A stretch of 64,000 nucleotides of DNA from Streptomyces sp. NBC_01754. GTDB lineage: Bacteria; Actinomycetota; Actinomycetes; Streptomycetales; Streptomycetaceae. This document shows, piece by piece, positions 43,299 to 51,250 of this stretch (position 1 is the first letter of the stretch; the number at the start of each line of letters is the position of its first letter). Where the stretch lies: assembly GCF_035918015.1 (NCBI RefSeq), contig NZ_CP109132.1, forward strand, positions 1,302,001 through 1,366,000, written 5' to 3'. A model generated the notes under the pieces. The model saw only the letters and a program-made list of their open reading frames with translations. It was not told the origin of the DNA and did no database searches. A program made the position numbers and the translations under genes.

Positions 43299-44525
43299 GT
43301 GGTGGCACGGAAGCCGGCCGGAGCAGGCGGCGGGGAACTCACGCCGCTGGACGACCTCATGCCCTGGTCCGTACGGCCGATGCGGACCGGACGTCCCTGG
43401 GTGACGGCGCCCGACGCACCCTCCCTGCGGGCCCGCTGGGACCTGCTGACCAGGGCCGAGGACGCCGAGCTGGAGCGGCTGTTCCGGCCCAGCCGCTCCC
43501 GTACGCCGTGGACGGCGGCCTCCGCGCTGCCGGGCCGGTCCACCGGGACCGGCGGGTTCGCCCGGGACCCCGGCCCGTACCCCGAACCGGTACGGATCCT
43601 GCACGGCCCCTTCGACGAGCAGTGGCTGATCCCCGACCACCGGCTGCTCGACGCGGCCCGGCCCGAGCTGTGGCGGGTCGCCGACGGCCACCAGATCTTC
43701 GCCGTGGAGCACGGGTGGGTGCCCGGCGCGACCGGGCCCGCCCTCTCGGCCACCGGACTGCTGCCCGACGGCCACTCGCCGGCGGGCCGGCCGGGCCGCG
43801 TCCGGCCGCTCTACCGGCGGCCGGGCGGCCGGGAGCCCAACCTCGCGCCCGGCCTGCCGGAACTGCTGCGCACCCGGTACGGCACGCCGGTCACCGCCGA
43901 ATCGGTGCTGTCCTGGGCCCTGGCCGCCGCCCGCCCCTCCCCCGCCGGGCCGCTCGTGCCGCTCCCCGCCGACGGCGGCCTGTGGTCGGACGGGGTGGAG
44001 CTCGGCCGGGAGCTGCTGCGGCTGCATCTGCGCGGGGCGCGCGGCGGGGAGCGCCCCCGGCTCCCCGGCGGGCGACGGCCCTATGTGAGGGCCGCGATCC
44101 CGCCCCGGCCCACCACGCTGGACTACGACCCGGAGACCGGGACGCTCACCCTCGACGAGGGCCGTGTCGCGCCCGTGCCCGCCGGGGTCTGGGAGTTCCG
44201 GGTGGGCGGTGTGCGGATGCTGGAGCTCTGGTTCGGGCGGCGCACCGCGCGGGAGGGGGCGGAGGGCCTGGCGGCCCTGCGACCGCGCGCCTGGCCGCAG
44301 GAGTGGACCTCGCAACTGCTGGAACTGATCACCTTGCTCGCCCTGCTCGACGGCCTGGGGCCCCGCCAGGAGGCGCTGCGGGACCGGCTCGGCCGGTCGG
44401 CCGCCCTGACCCGGGAGGACCTGCGCACCGCCGGGGTGCTCCCGCCCTCCGCGTCCACCCGGCGCCCCGCCTCCGTACTGGACCACCGTGAGGAGGGCCC
44501 GGAGGGGCAGTTCACGCTGCTCTGA
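43299..44525 (+). CDS. Orphan type ISP restriction-modification target-recognition-like protein
   Basis: 408 residues. Resembles the C-terminal domain of type ISP enzymes (LlaBIII/LlaGI class): LDDLMPWS opening, RILHGPFDEQWLIPDHRLLDAARPELWRV, ATGLLPDGHSPAGRPGRVRPLYRR, NLAPGLPELL and SDGVELGRELLRLHLRG. The nuclease, helicase and methylase domains that this part normally follows are absent, and no such gene is adjacent. Stand-alone copies of this domain occur in Streptomyces; their role is unknown. GTG 43299 follows GGGGAGG. Confidence 0.75.
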   Translation: MVARKPAGAGGGELTPLDDLMPWSVRPMRTGRPWVTAPDAPSLRARWDLLTRAEDAELERLFRPSRSRTPWTAASALPGRSTGTGGFARDPGPYPEPVRILHGPFDEQWLIPDHRLLDAARPELWRVADGHQIFAVEHGWVPGATGPALSATGLLPDGHSPAGRPGRVRPLYRRPGGREPNLAPGLPELLRTRYGTPVTAESVLSWALAAARPSPAGPLVPLPADGGLWSDGVELGRELLRLHLRGARGGERPRLPGGRRPYVRAAIPPRPTTLDYDPETGTLTLDEGRVAPVPAGVWEFRVGGVRMLELWFGRRTAREGAEGLAALRPRAWPQEWTSQLLELITLLALLDGLGPRQEALRDRLGRSAALTREDLRTAGVLPPSASTRRPASVLDHREEGPEGQFTLL

Positions 44526-44905
44526 CCGTCACGGTGGTCCGGACCGCGGTCACGCCCGCGGTGGTTCCTCCCCGCCCGCGGTCCGTCGGTGCGCACACGG
44601 AGGCAGGGGGACGGGGGACAGCCGCACGGTGATCACGCGGGGCCGCCTGTCCGCCGGGCCGCACGGGTCGCCGGCGGGAGGTGGCCCCGCCCGTGGGGAC
44701 GGGGCGGGCGCCGCTCCCTCCCCGGTCACGCTGCGGGGCGGGGCCGGGGCGCCGACGGGTGCCGTACCGGCGCCGGGTGAGTGCACCGGCGCAACGCTGC
44801 GGGCCCTGGGGATGGCGGGCGAGCAGATCGCGGCACTGCGCCGGGACGGAGTGATCTCGGATGCGGCCCTGAGCGGTGGGCCGGACCGTGCGTGGGCGCC
44901 GTCGG
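44526..44905. other. Gene-poor stretch with a CoA-transferase remnant
   Basis: No intact gene. Contains the fragment described at 44761-44869; the rest is GC-rich sequence without convincing codon bias. Confidence 0.5.
44761..44869 (+). pseudogene. Possible C-terminal remnant of a CaiB/BaiF CoA-transferase
   Basis: The frame reads APGECTGATLRALGMAGEQIAALRRDGVIS. It resembles the terminal GEHTxEVLxELGxSxxEIAxLRxxGVI motif with which CaiB/BaiF acyl-CoA transferases end. Upstream there is no recognisable remainder of that ~400-residue family, so this would be only the tail. The match is by eye and short. Confidence 0.4.
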
Positions 44906-45169
44906 TCAGCGGCGGCTGCCGAGGAGCGAGCGCCGCAGCCGCCGCAGCGGGGCGAAGAGCGAGACACGCGCGCTTCTGCTCCTCCGGCTGTGCGAGGCGT
45001 CGCGCGAGGTCAGCTCCAGCATCAGCAGCGTCGCTTCCGCGGAATCGCCCTGCGGTACGGCAGGGCCGCCCAGCACCGCGAGATGGCGGTCGAGCCGCGA
45101 ACTGGTCGCACTGCTCCCACATGTGATCGCAGGCACACGAGGCCTGCTGCGCACCGTTATCTGTTCCAT
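44906..45169 (-). CDS. Small conserved-looking basic protein
   Basis: 87 residues, opening MEQITVRSRPRVPAITCGSS and ending SLFAPLRRLRRSLLGSRR. Good codon bias and GGGGAG four bases before the ATG support it as real. Middle segment SRLDRHLAVLGGPAVPQGDSAEATLLMLELTS may form one helix; the C terminus is an amphipathic arginine-rich helix. I believe similar small Streptomyces proteins exist, but no function is known to me. Divergent from the AAA ATPase. Confidence 0.7.
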   Translation of the reverse strand: MEQITVRSRPRVPAITCGSSATSSRLDRHLAVLGGPAVPQGDSAEATLLMLELTSRDASHSRRSRSARVSLFAPLRRLRRSLLGSRR

Positions 45170-45284
45170 GTCACTCCCCACCCGTACGAGGGCACCCGGC
45201 CCGGGCAGGTCAACCCTATCGCCCCGTGACGGCGCTCGTGCATCCCGGCCGCGTGATCGCACACGTGGATACGGCTGTTGACGC

Positions 45285-45312
45285 CCCGTTACCGGAGGCG
45301 GCCGGTAACGGG
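45285..45312. repeat. 11-bp perfect inverted repeat in a divergent promoter
   Basis: CCCGTTACCGG (45285-45295) and CCGGTAACGGG (45302-45312), 6-nt spacer, between the small protein gene and the AAA ATPase gene. Operator or transcript hairpin. Confidence 0.6.
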
Positions 45313-45416
45313 TCCTCCTCGCGGCTCCGGGGGCCGGGCGGTCCTGCCGGAAAGCCGTGGCGGCAGCTCGTGAAACCTGCGTGCGCCGGGTGCCGTCGTG
45401 CCGGATCATGGGCGCC

Positions 45417-46511
45417 ATGCCTGCCAACCCCGAGTCCGCTCTGCCGATCCGGCTCACCATCGACGACAGCGATGCGCCGTCCGACGTCGTGGACGCGCTG
45501 TTCCTCGGCCGTTTCGCGACGGGCGAGCAGCCGTACTCGCACAGTTCCTCCCTCGACCGGGTGAAACCGGGGGTCACTCTGCTTCCGCCGGCGGCGCAGG
45601 TGCTGCGGGCCGCCCACGACGACGACCGCAGCGCGACACTCGCCGAGGGCGAGGGGTGGACCGTGCTGGTCTCGCGGTGGAGCCGGGGCGCCGACGTGAC
45701 GGTCACCGCCACCACCGCCGAGCTGGCCGAGAAGGTGCTGGCCCAGGCGGTCGAAGGTGCCCAGGACGAACCGGAGCCGCTGCCCGAGAACGTGACGATG
45801 GGCTTCTGGTACGTCTCGCCGCGCCGCGGCCCGCACCGCACCACCCGGCAGATCGCCGCGGGCACCTGGGACGAGGTCCGGTCCAACTACACGGCACCGG
45901 TGGCCGGCGCGCTGGACCAGCTGATGGAGGTCACCCCGGACGACATCGCGGGCCGGCTGCTCCTGCTGCACGGTCCTCCTGGCACCGGCAAGACCTCCGC
46001 GTTGCGCACCCTGGCCCGGTCCTGGCGGGACTGGTGCCAGGTCGACTGCGTGCTGGACCCGGAGCGCCTCTTCAACGACGTCGGCTATCTGATGGACATC
46101 GCCATCGGCGAGGACGACGGCTCGGCGAAGGGCCGCTGGCGGCTGCTGCTCCTGGAGGACTGCGACGAGCTGATCCGCGGCGAGGCCAAGCACACCGCGG
46201 GGCAGGCCCTGTCCCGGCTGCTGAACCTGACGGACGGTCTGCTGGGCCAGGGCCGCAACGTACTGGTGGGGGTGACGACCAACGAGGACCTGGAGCGGCT
46301 GCACCCCGCGGTCGTCAGGCCGGGCCGCTGCCTGGCCCGGATCGAGGTCGGCCCGCTGACCCGCGCCGAGTCGGTGGCCTGGCTGGGGACGGAGGAGGGG
46401 CTCGGCCGGGAGGGCGCCTCCCTCGCGGAACTGTTCGCGCTGCGCCGCGGCGGAGGTCCCGCGTCCGTACCGAAGCAGGACGCGGGGGCGGACGCGGGCC
46501 TGTACCTCTGA
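45417..46511 (+). CDS. AAA-family ATPase with DUF5925-type N terminus
   Basis: 364 residues. The N-terminal ~150 residues (LPIRLTIDDSDAPSDVVDALFLGRF...) match the DUF5925 type; the AAA domain has Walker A LLHGPPGTGKTSALRTLARSW near residue 184, Walker B LLLLEDCDELI, sensor VLVGVTTNEDL and the arginine-finger-like HPAVVRPGRC. A single-ring AAA+ protein; role unknown. ATG 45417 assigned; ATG 45408 is possible. Confidence 0.85.
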   Translation: MPANPESALPIRLTIDDSDAPSDVVDALFLGRFATGEQPYSHSSSLDRVKPGVTLLPPAAQVLRAAHDDDRSATLAEGEGWTVLVSRWSRGADVTVTATTAELAEKVLAQAVEGAQDEPEPLPENVTMGFWYVSPRRGPHRTTRQIAAGTWDEVRSNYTAPVAGALDQLMEVTPDDIAGRLLLLHGPPGTGKTSALRTLARSWRDWCQVDCVLDPERLFNDVGYLMDIAIGEDDGSAKGRWRLLLLEDCDELIRGEAKHTAGQALSRLLNLTDGLLGQGRNVLVGVTTNEDLERLHPAVVRPGRCLARIEVGPLTRAESVAWLGTEEGLGREGASLAELFALRRGGGPASVPKQDAGADAGLYL

Positions 46512-46544
46512 GGCGGCCGGACCGGGCGGCCCGGCCCCGGTGGC

Positions 46545-46919
46545 TCAGCCCCGGTAGGCCGCGCGTACCGCGTCCTCGGCCTGGGACAGCGCCTCGGCCC
46601 GCGACAGGCCCAGGCGCCTGGCCTGGTCGGCGTACTCCTGGGCGGCGGTGGCCGCCTTCCGCTGGGCCGCACCGCCCGCGGCGGCCACGAACGTCCCGTT
46701 GCGGCCCCTGGTCTCGATCACCCCGTCGGCCTCCAGGGCGCGGTAGGCCTTGGCCACCGTGTTGGCGGCCAGGCCCAGTTCCCCGGCGAGGCCGCGTACC
46801 GTCGGCAGCCTGAAGCCGACGGGCAGGGCGCCGGAGCGGGCCTGTTCGGAGAGCTGGGCGCGCAGTTGCTCGTAGGGCGCGGTGGCGGATTCCGGGTCAA
46901 GGGCGATCGTCAGGGTCAC
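46545..46919 (-). CDS. Short GntR-family (YtrA-type) regulator
   Basis: 124 residues: winged helix (PYEQLRAQLSEQARSGALPVGFRLPTVRGLAGELGLAANTVAKAYRALEADGVIETRGRNGTFV) plus a short helical dimerisation tail, the YtrA layout. These usually control adjacent ABC exporters; none is next to it here. GTG 46919 start. Confidence 0.87.
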   Translation of the reverse strand: MTLTIALDPESATAPYEQLRAQLSEQARSGALPVGFRLPTVRGLAGELGLAANTVAKAYRALEADGVIETRGRNGTFVAAAGGAAQRKAATAAQEYADQARRLGLSRAEALSQAEDAVRAAYRG

Positions 46920-46988
46920 CCCGTGATTCTCCCCCACGGCCGGAAATCCGGAGGCGGCCGCCCCGGCCGTCCGCGTAGCGTCCGCCGC

Positions 46989-47333
46989 ATGACAGTGACG
47001 GTCCGAGACTTCCAGCCCCACGACGCCGAAGCCTGGGTACGGGGGCGGCGCGCCGCCCTTCCGTACATGGTGGCGACGCCCGGCCAGGTTCTGTACGACC
47101 TGGCCCGCGCGCGTCCCGGACGGCGGTACCGGCCGCTGGTCGCCGAGGAGGACGGCGAGGTGACGGGGACCGCGCAGGTGGGCCTCTCCCACGACAGCCC
47201 GGTACCCGGCCAGGGGTTCTGCAATGTGTACACCGGCAACGACGCCGGGAACGGGCCGATGCTCGCGGTCAACACCTGGTCCGGTCACACCGTCTGCGCC
47301 ACGGAGGTACGTCATGTCCGCGCCCTCGTCTGA
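46989..47333 (+). CDS. Truncated GNAT-like acetyltransferase
   Basis: 114 residues. Opens like a full GNAT (TVTVRDFQPHDAEAWVRGRRAALPYMVATPG, LVAEEDGEVTGTAQVGL, VPGQGFCNVY). At the point where the acetyl-CoA-binding R/QxxGxG loop should come it jumps to TGNDAGNGPMLAVNTWSGHT, a motif normally found near the end of the second GNAT domain. So an internal deletion has removed the cofactor loop and it is probably inactive. Overlaps the DUF402 gene by 20 bases. Confidence 0.65.
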   Translation: MTVTVRDFQPHDAEAWVRGRRAALPYMVATPGQVLYDLARARPGRRYRPLVAEEDGEVTGTAQVGLSHDSPVPGQGFCNVYTGNDAGNGPMLAVNTWSGHTVCATEVRHVRALV

Positions 47334-47841
47334 CCCCGGAAGCCCCCTGACCGCGGCACCGGGCGGAAGGACCCTGACCGTGGTCCTGGTCAAGGCCGGC
47401 CGCACCAGGATCCGGTACCCGGCCGAGACGGTACGGGACGACGGGTCCCGCGTCACCGTCCGGGCGCCGTGGGCGGCCCCCGGGGTCCGGGACTTCGGCT
47501 TCGTGCGGTTCGAGCCGGGTGATGTGTTCACCGAGCACTACTGGCGCGACCGGTGGTTCGCCGTGAAGGAGGTCCGCACCGGCGAGGGCGCGCTGAAGGG
47601 CTGGTACTGCGACATCACCCGGCCCGCCGTCCTGCGGGGCTCCGAACTCCTCGTCGAGGATCTGGACCTCGATCTGTGGGTGTCGGCGGACGGATCGGCC
47701 GTTCTGCGCCTGGACGAGGACGAGTTCGCGGAGAGCGGCCTGGCGGACCGGGACCCGGAGGCCGCCGGGGCGGCGGTGCGGGCGCTGGACGAGCTGGAAC
47801 GGCTGGCCCGGACCGAGGGTCTGGCGGGGCTGCTCGGCTGA
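47314..47841 (+). CDS. DUF402 domain protein
   Basis: 175 residues. Contains the DUF402 barrel pattern FVRFEPGDVFTEHYWRDRWFAVKEVRTGEGALKGWYCDITRPAVL and DLDLDLWVSADGSAVLRLDEDEF, with the acidic residues that bind metal in the nucleoside-di/triphosphatase relatives. Preceded by GGAGG. The exact substrate is unknown. Confidence 0.85.
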   Translation: MSAPSSDPGSPLTAAPGGRTLTVVLVKAGRTRIRYPAETVRDDGSRVTVRAPWAAPGVRDFGFVRFEPGDVFTEHYWRDRWFAVKEVRTGEGALKGWYCDITRPAVLRGSELLVEDLDLDLWVSADGSAVLRLDEDEFAESGLADRDPEAAGAAVRALDELERLARTEGLAGLLG

Positions 47842-47890
47842 GAGCGCGGGGCGGCCGCTCCGGCCCCGGCACGCGCTCCGGCCGGCCCGG

Positions 47891-49369
47891 CTACGGGGCG
47901 ACCAGCTCCACCTCGTACCCGGCGGCGTTCTCCAGGTACGCCGCGTAGTGGCCGTCGCCTCCGGCGTACGGGTGGCGGTCGGGGAAGAGGAGGCGCCAGC
48001 CGTGGCCGGGGGCGCGGGCCACCAGGGCGTCGAGCGCGGCCCGGTCCCCCGCGTGGAACGCCAGGTGGTTGACTCCGGGGCGCAGCCGGTCGTGCGCACC
48101 GCCGGACCCGTCCGGGGAGCACACGACGGCCACATAGCCGTCGCCCCGCCGCCAGCTGCGGCCGTGCGCCCAGCGCTGGTACGGGACATGGCCCAGTTCG
48201 CCGAGCAGCCAGCCCCAGTCCGCCTCCGCCTCCGCCAGGTCGGGCACCCACAGCTCGATGTGGTGCACCCGGCCCGTGGGGACGGCGGACAGCGGCAGCG
48301 GCACCGCGCGCCGGGGGCCGTCCGGGGTGTGGGCGACGGTGTCGCCGTCCTCGTGCCGGTGGAGGACGAAGCGCTCCTCGGCGCGGTACGCCTCCAGTCC
48401 GGCGCGGCAGTAGGCGACCATGTCGTCCGGAAGGGCGTCCAGCCGGTACCAGCCGATTGCCGAGCACTTCTCCGGCTCGGCGTTGCGGGGCGGGCGCTCC
48501 GGGTCGTACTCCGCCTCGAAGAACCAGCCCATCCGGGGACTGCCCCCGGGGCCCCGGTGCTGCATGACCAACGCCACCCGGAGCTCCTCGGGGCGGAGTT
48601 CGACCCCGGTCTCCTCGGCCGCCTCCCGGATCATGGCCTCCCGGACGTCCTCGCCGTCCTCCGCGTGGCCGGAGGGCGCGTGGAGTAGTCCGTCCGCGTA
48701 TCCGGTGCCCGCCCGGCGGGCGAGCAGCACCTCGGGGCCGCGCCGCAGGAGGAGGTGGACGTCCACCACCTCGGTGTGCCGGTGCGGCGGTTCGGCGCGG
48801 GCCACCAGGGCGTACCGCTCGTCGTCGACCTCCCTGCCCCAGAGCCGGGCGTCCCCGGAGAGCGGCTCGTGGTGGACGCGCTCGGTGAACGGGGCGAGCA
48901 GGGCGGTGAGCCGGGCCGCCGACAGGCCCTCGCCGCCCCACACCCTCTCGATCAGCACCAGTCGGCCGCCGGGCCTCAGCAGGGAGAACCAGTGCCGCAG
49001 GGCGGCTTCGGGGTCGGGCAGCAGCCACACCACGTGCCGGGCCAGGACCACGTCGAACCGGCGGGGTCCGACCGGGGGGTGTCCGGCGTCTCCCACGAGC
49101 ACCTCGGCGCCGGTCCCGGCGAGCTTGGTCCGCGCCTGCCCGGCCATGCGCGGCGACCGGTCGACGGCGGTGACCCGGTGCCCCTGGCCGGCGACGAGGA
49201 GGGCGAGGCTGCCGGTGCCGCACCCGAGGTCCAGCACCTCGGAGCGTGCGGCCGGCAGCCAGCTCTCCATCCGCCGTGCCCAGGCGGCGCGGACGGCGGG
49301 GTCGAGAAGCCCGTGGTCGGGCTCGTCGTCGAAGGAGTCGGCGGCGGCGTCCCAGTCGATCGTGGTCAT
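47891..49369 (-). CDS. Triple-domain methyltransferase-NUDIX-VOC fusion protein
   Basis: 492 residues with three modules. Residues ~1-195: class I SAM methyltransferase (VLDLGCGTGSLALLVAGQGHRVTAVDRSPRM). Residues ~205-345: NUDIX hydrolase (APSGHAEDGEDVREAMIREAAEETGV box). Residues ~370-492: glyoxalase/VOC fold (VHHIELWVPDLAEAEADWGWLLGELG, PGVNHLAFHAGDRAALDALV). Codon use is even throughout and no frameshift separates the parts. Such fusions occur in some streptomycetes; a damage-repair or prodrug-type role can only be guessed. Confidence 0.9.
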   Translation of the reverse strand: MTTIDWDAAADSFDDEPDHGLLDPAVRAAWARRMESWLPAARSEVLDLGCGTGSLALLVAGQGHRVTAVDRSPRMAGQARTKLAGTGAEVLVGDAGHPPVGPRRFDVVLARHVVWLLPDPEAALRHWFSLLRPGGRLVLIERVWGGEGLSAARLTALLAPFTERVHHEPLSGDARLWGREVDDERYALVARAEPPHRHTEVVDVHLLLRRGPEVLLARRAGTGYADGLLHAPSGHAEDGEDVREAMIREAAEETGVELRPEELRVALVMQHRGPGGSPRMGWFFEAEYDPERPPRNAEPEKCSAIGWYRLDALPDDMVAYCRAGLEAYRAEERFVLHRHEDGDTVAHTPDGPRRAVPLPLSAVPTGRVHHIELWVPDLAEAEADWGWLLGELGHVPYQRWAHGRSWRRGDGYVAVVCSPDGSGGAHDRLRPGVNHLAFHAGDRAALDALVARAPGHGWRLLFPDRHPYAGGDGHYAAYLENAAGYEVELVAP

Positions 49370-49423
49370 ACCGCCGATCTTCTCAGCCGCCACCGACAAC
49401 GCCGCCGTGCCCGTCACGCGGGA

Positions 49424-49465
49424 ACGCCCGCCCGCCCGCCCGTGCGCGGACGGGCGGGCGGGCGT
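49424..49465 (-). terminator. Terminator after the YceI gene
   Basis: A 15-bp stem of CCCG repeats (49429-49443 with 49450-49464) and a 6-nt loop, 28 bp past the YceI stop on its strand. Confidence 0.7.
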
Positions 49466-49492
49466 GGCACCGTCCCGGGGGCGCCCGGACGG

Positions 49493-50047
49493 TCAGGACT
49501 GCTTGATCGCGGAGACGTCGAACTCCAGCACGACCTTGTCGCCGACGAGGACGCCGCCGCCTTCCAGCGGGGCGTTCCAGGTGACGCCGTAGTCCTTGCG
49601 GCTGATCTCCACGGATCCCTCGAAGCCGGCCCGGGTGTTGCCCATCGGGTCGGTGGCGCTGCCCTGGAAGGAGAACGGGACGGTCACGGAACGGGTGGTC
49701 CCCTTGATGGTCAGGTCACCGGCGACCTCGACCTTGTCGTCCTCCAGCAGTCGCACCCCGGTGGAGGAGAAGGTGATGTCGGGGTGGGCGGGCGCGTCCA
49801 GGAAGTCGTTGGTGCGCAGGTGCTCGTCGCGCTGCTCGTTGCCGGTGTCGATGCTGGCCGCCTTGATGGTGACGGTCACTGAGGACCGTTCGGGCTCGGC
49901 GCCGTCGATCCGCACGGTGCCTTCGAACTCCCGGAACGAGCCGCGCACCTTGGTGACCATCGCGTGGCGGGCCACGAAGCCGATCTGCGTGTGGGCCGGG
50001 TCCAGCGAGTAGGTGCCGGTCAGTTCGGCGCGGGGAACGGTCGTCAT
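49493..50047 (-). CDS. YceI-family lipid-binding protein
   Basis: 184 residues, an eight-stranded lipocalin-like barrel that binds polyisoprenoids in characterised members. Opens TGTYSLDPAHTQIGFVARHAMVTKVRG, with GNEQRDEHLRTNDFLDAPAHPDITF and the closing YGVTWNAPLEGGGVLVGDKVVLEFDV. No signal peptide, so cytoplasmic. ATG 50047 follows GGAGG. Confidence 0.93.
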   Translation of the reverse strand: MTTVPRAELTGTYSLDPAHTQIGFVARHAMVTKVRGSFREFEGTVRIDGAEPERSSVTVTIKAASIDTGNEQRDEHLRTNDFLDAPAHPDITFSSTGVRLLEDDKVEVAGDLTIKGTTRSVTVPFSFQGSATDPMGNTRAGFEGSVEISRKDYGVTWNAPLEGGGVLVGDKVVLEFDVSAIKQS

Positions 50048-50165
50048 CACTACCTCCGCAGGGAACGGTCGGCGGCTGAGACCGCCGCCTCGTCACCCGC
50101 CCACGGTAGGCGCCCGCGCGGCCTGCCGCCTCCCGGGACCGCCGGTCGGCGCGGGCCCGGGACCG

Positions 50166-50201
50166 CCGGGGCCCCGCGCTCCTGACCACGCGGGGCCCCG
50201 G
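50166..50201 (-). terminator. Terminator after the lipase gene
   Basis: 13-bp perfect stem CCGGGGCCCCGCG/CGCGGGGCCCCGG (50166-50178, 50189-50201) with a 10-nt loop just past the lipase stop. Confidence 0.75.
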
Positions 50202-50208
50202 TCCTTCC

Positions 50209-51102
50209 TCAGCCGATCACCGAGGCACAGGTGGTCGGGGTGGCGTGCGCCGGGTCGAGGGCGTTGGCCACCTCGTGGAAGGCGACCCGGTCGATGGTCC
50301 CGATCGCGACGTGTTCGGACAGGGAGAGCGGGCACAGGTCCTGGAGCAGGACGTTGCGTACGTTCGGCCCGTCCAGGTACTGCGTGCGGTACGGGGTGAC
50401 GACCTCGTCGTACCTGGTCGCGATGACGGTGTAGCGGACGCCGGGCACGGTGTCCCCGCCGGCCGTGAGCTGGGTGATGAAGGGGGAACCGGCCACCTGG
50501 TCGGCCAGGCCCGGGGTGTGCTCGCCGAGCAGGTCCCCGACGCCGGGGAAGTACGGGAGCAGCCGGGTGAGGCCGAGCAGGGTGGTGCCGTGGTTGTCGG
50601 GGGCGATCCCGACGAGGGCGTTCACCTTGGCGGCGCCGCCGAGGAACTTCAGGTAGTAGTGGGGCATCATGCCGCCCTGCGAGTGGCCGACCAGGTCGGC
50701 CTCGGGGGCTCCGGTGGCGGCGAGCACCCGGTCGACGTAGGCGGCGAGCTGTCCGGCCGACGCGTCGATGGGGCCGAGGCCGCCGATGAGGGGGACTCCG
50801 GGGAGCTGGCCGTAGTCGAGCGAGAAGACGCAGTAGCCCCGGTTGACGAGGTAGGGGGCGAGGACGAGCCAGTTGTCGACGGAGTTGGCGAAGGTCCCGT
50901 GGACCAGGACGACGGGGCGGGGATGGGCGGCGGAGGGCTTGCAGGAGAAGTCGTTCCAGCCACGGGACGTGGCGGCCTGCGCGGAGGCGGGGGCGGCCGT
51001 CGCGGTCGCCGTGGGGACGACGAGCGTGAGGGCGGCGAGAAGCAGTGCGGCGAGGGTGCGGCGGGCGCGTGGGGCGCGCGGCGCACGGGTCCGGGGCAGC
51101 AT
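50209..51102 (-). CDS. Secreted lipase/esterase (alpha/beta hydrolase)
   Basis: 297 residues. Signal peptide: RRTLAALLLAALTLVVPTATATAAPASAQA. The fold starts VVLVHGTFANSVDNWLVLAPYL (oxyanion region); the nucleophile is in LVGHSQGGMMPHYY (about Ser143), with acid in TRYDEVVTPY and His in LSEHVAIG. Typical Streptomyces extracellular class 2 lipase. Two cysteines near SCKPS and DLCPL may form a disulfide. Confidence 0.92.
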   Translation of the reverse strand: MLPRTRAPRAPRARRTLAALLLAALTLVVPTATATAAPASAQAATSRGWNDFSCKPSAAHPRPVVLVHGTFANSVDNWLVLAPYLVNRGYCVFSLDYGQLPGVPLIGGLGPIDASAGQLAAYVDRVLAATGAPEADLVGHSQGGMMPHYYLKFLGGAAKVNALVGIAPDNHGTTLLGLTRLLPYFPGVGDLLGEHTPGLADQVAGSPFITQLTAGGDTVPGVRYTVIATRYDEVVTPYRTQYLDGPNVRNVLLQDLCPLSLSEHVAIGTIDRVAFHEVANALDPAHATPTTCASVIG

Positions 51103-51250
51103 CGGGTGATCTCCTTGCGGCTCAGGGGAGTGGCGATGTCGGTACGCCCCGCGGTCCGGACCACGAGCGGCAGTTCTACGTGCTCATGCCAAGTTACGCA
51201 TGAGTAGCGTCGAACGGGAAGTTACGCGTCGGTAAAAAATGGCGCGGAGC

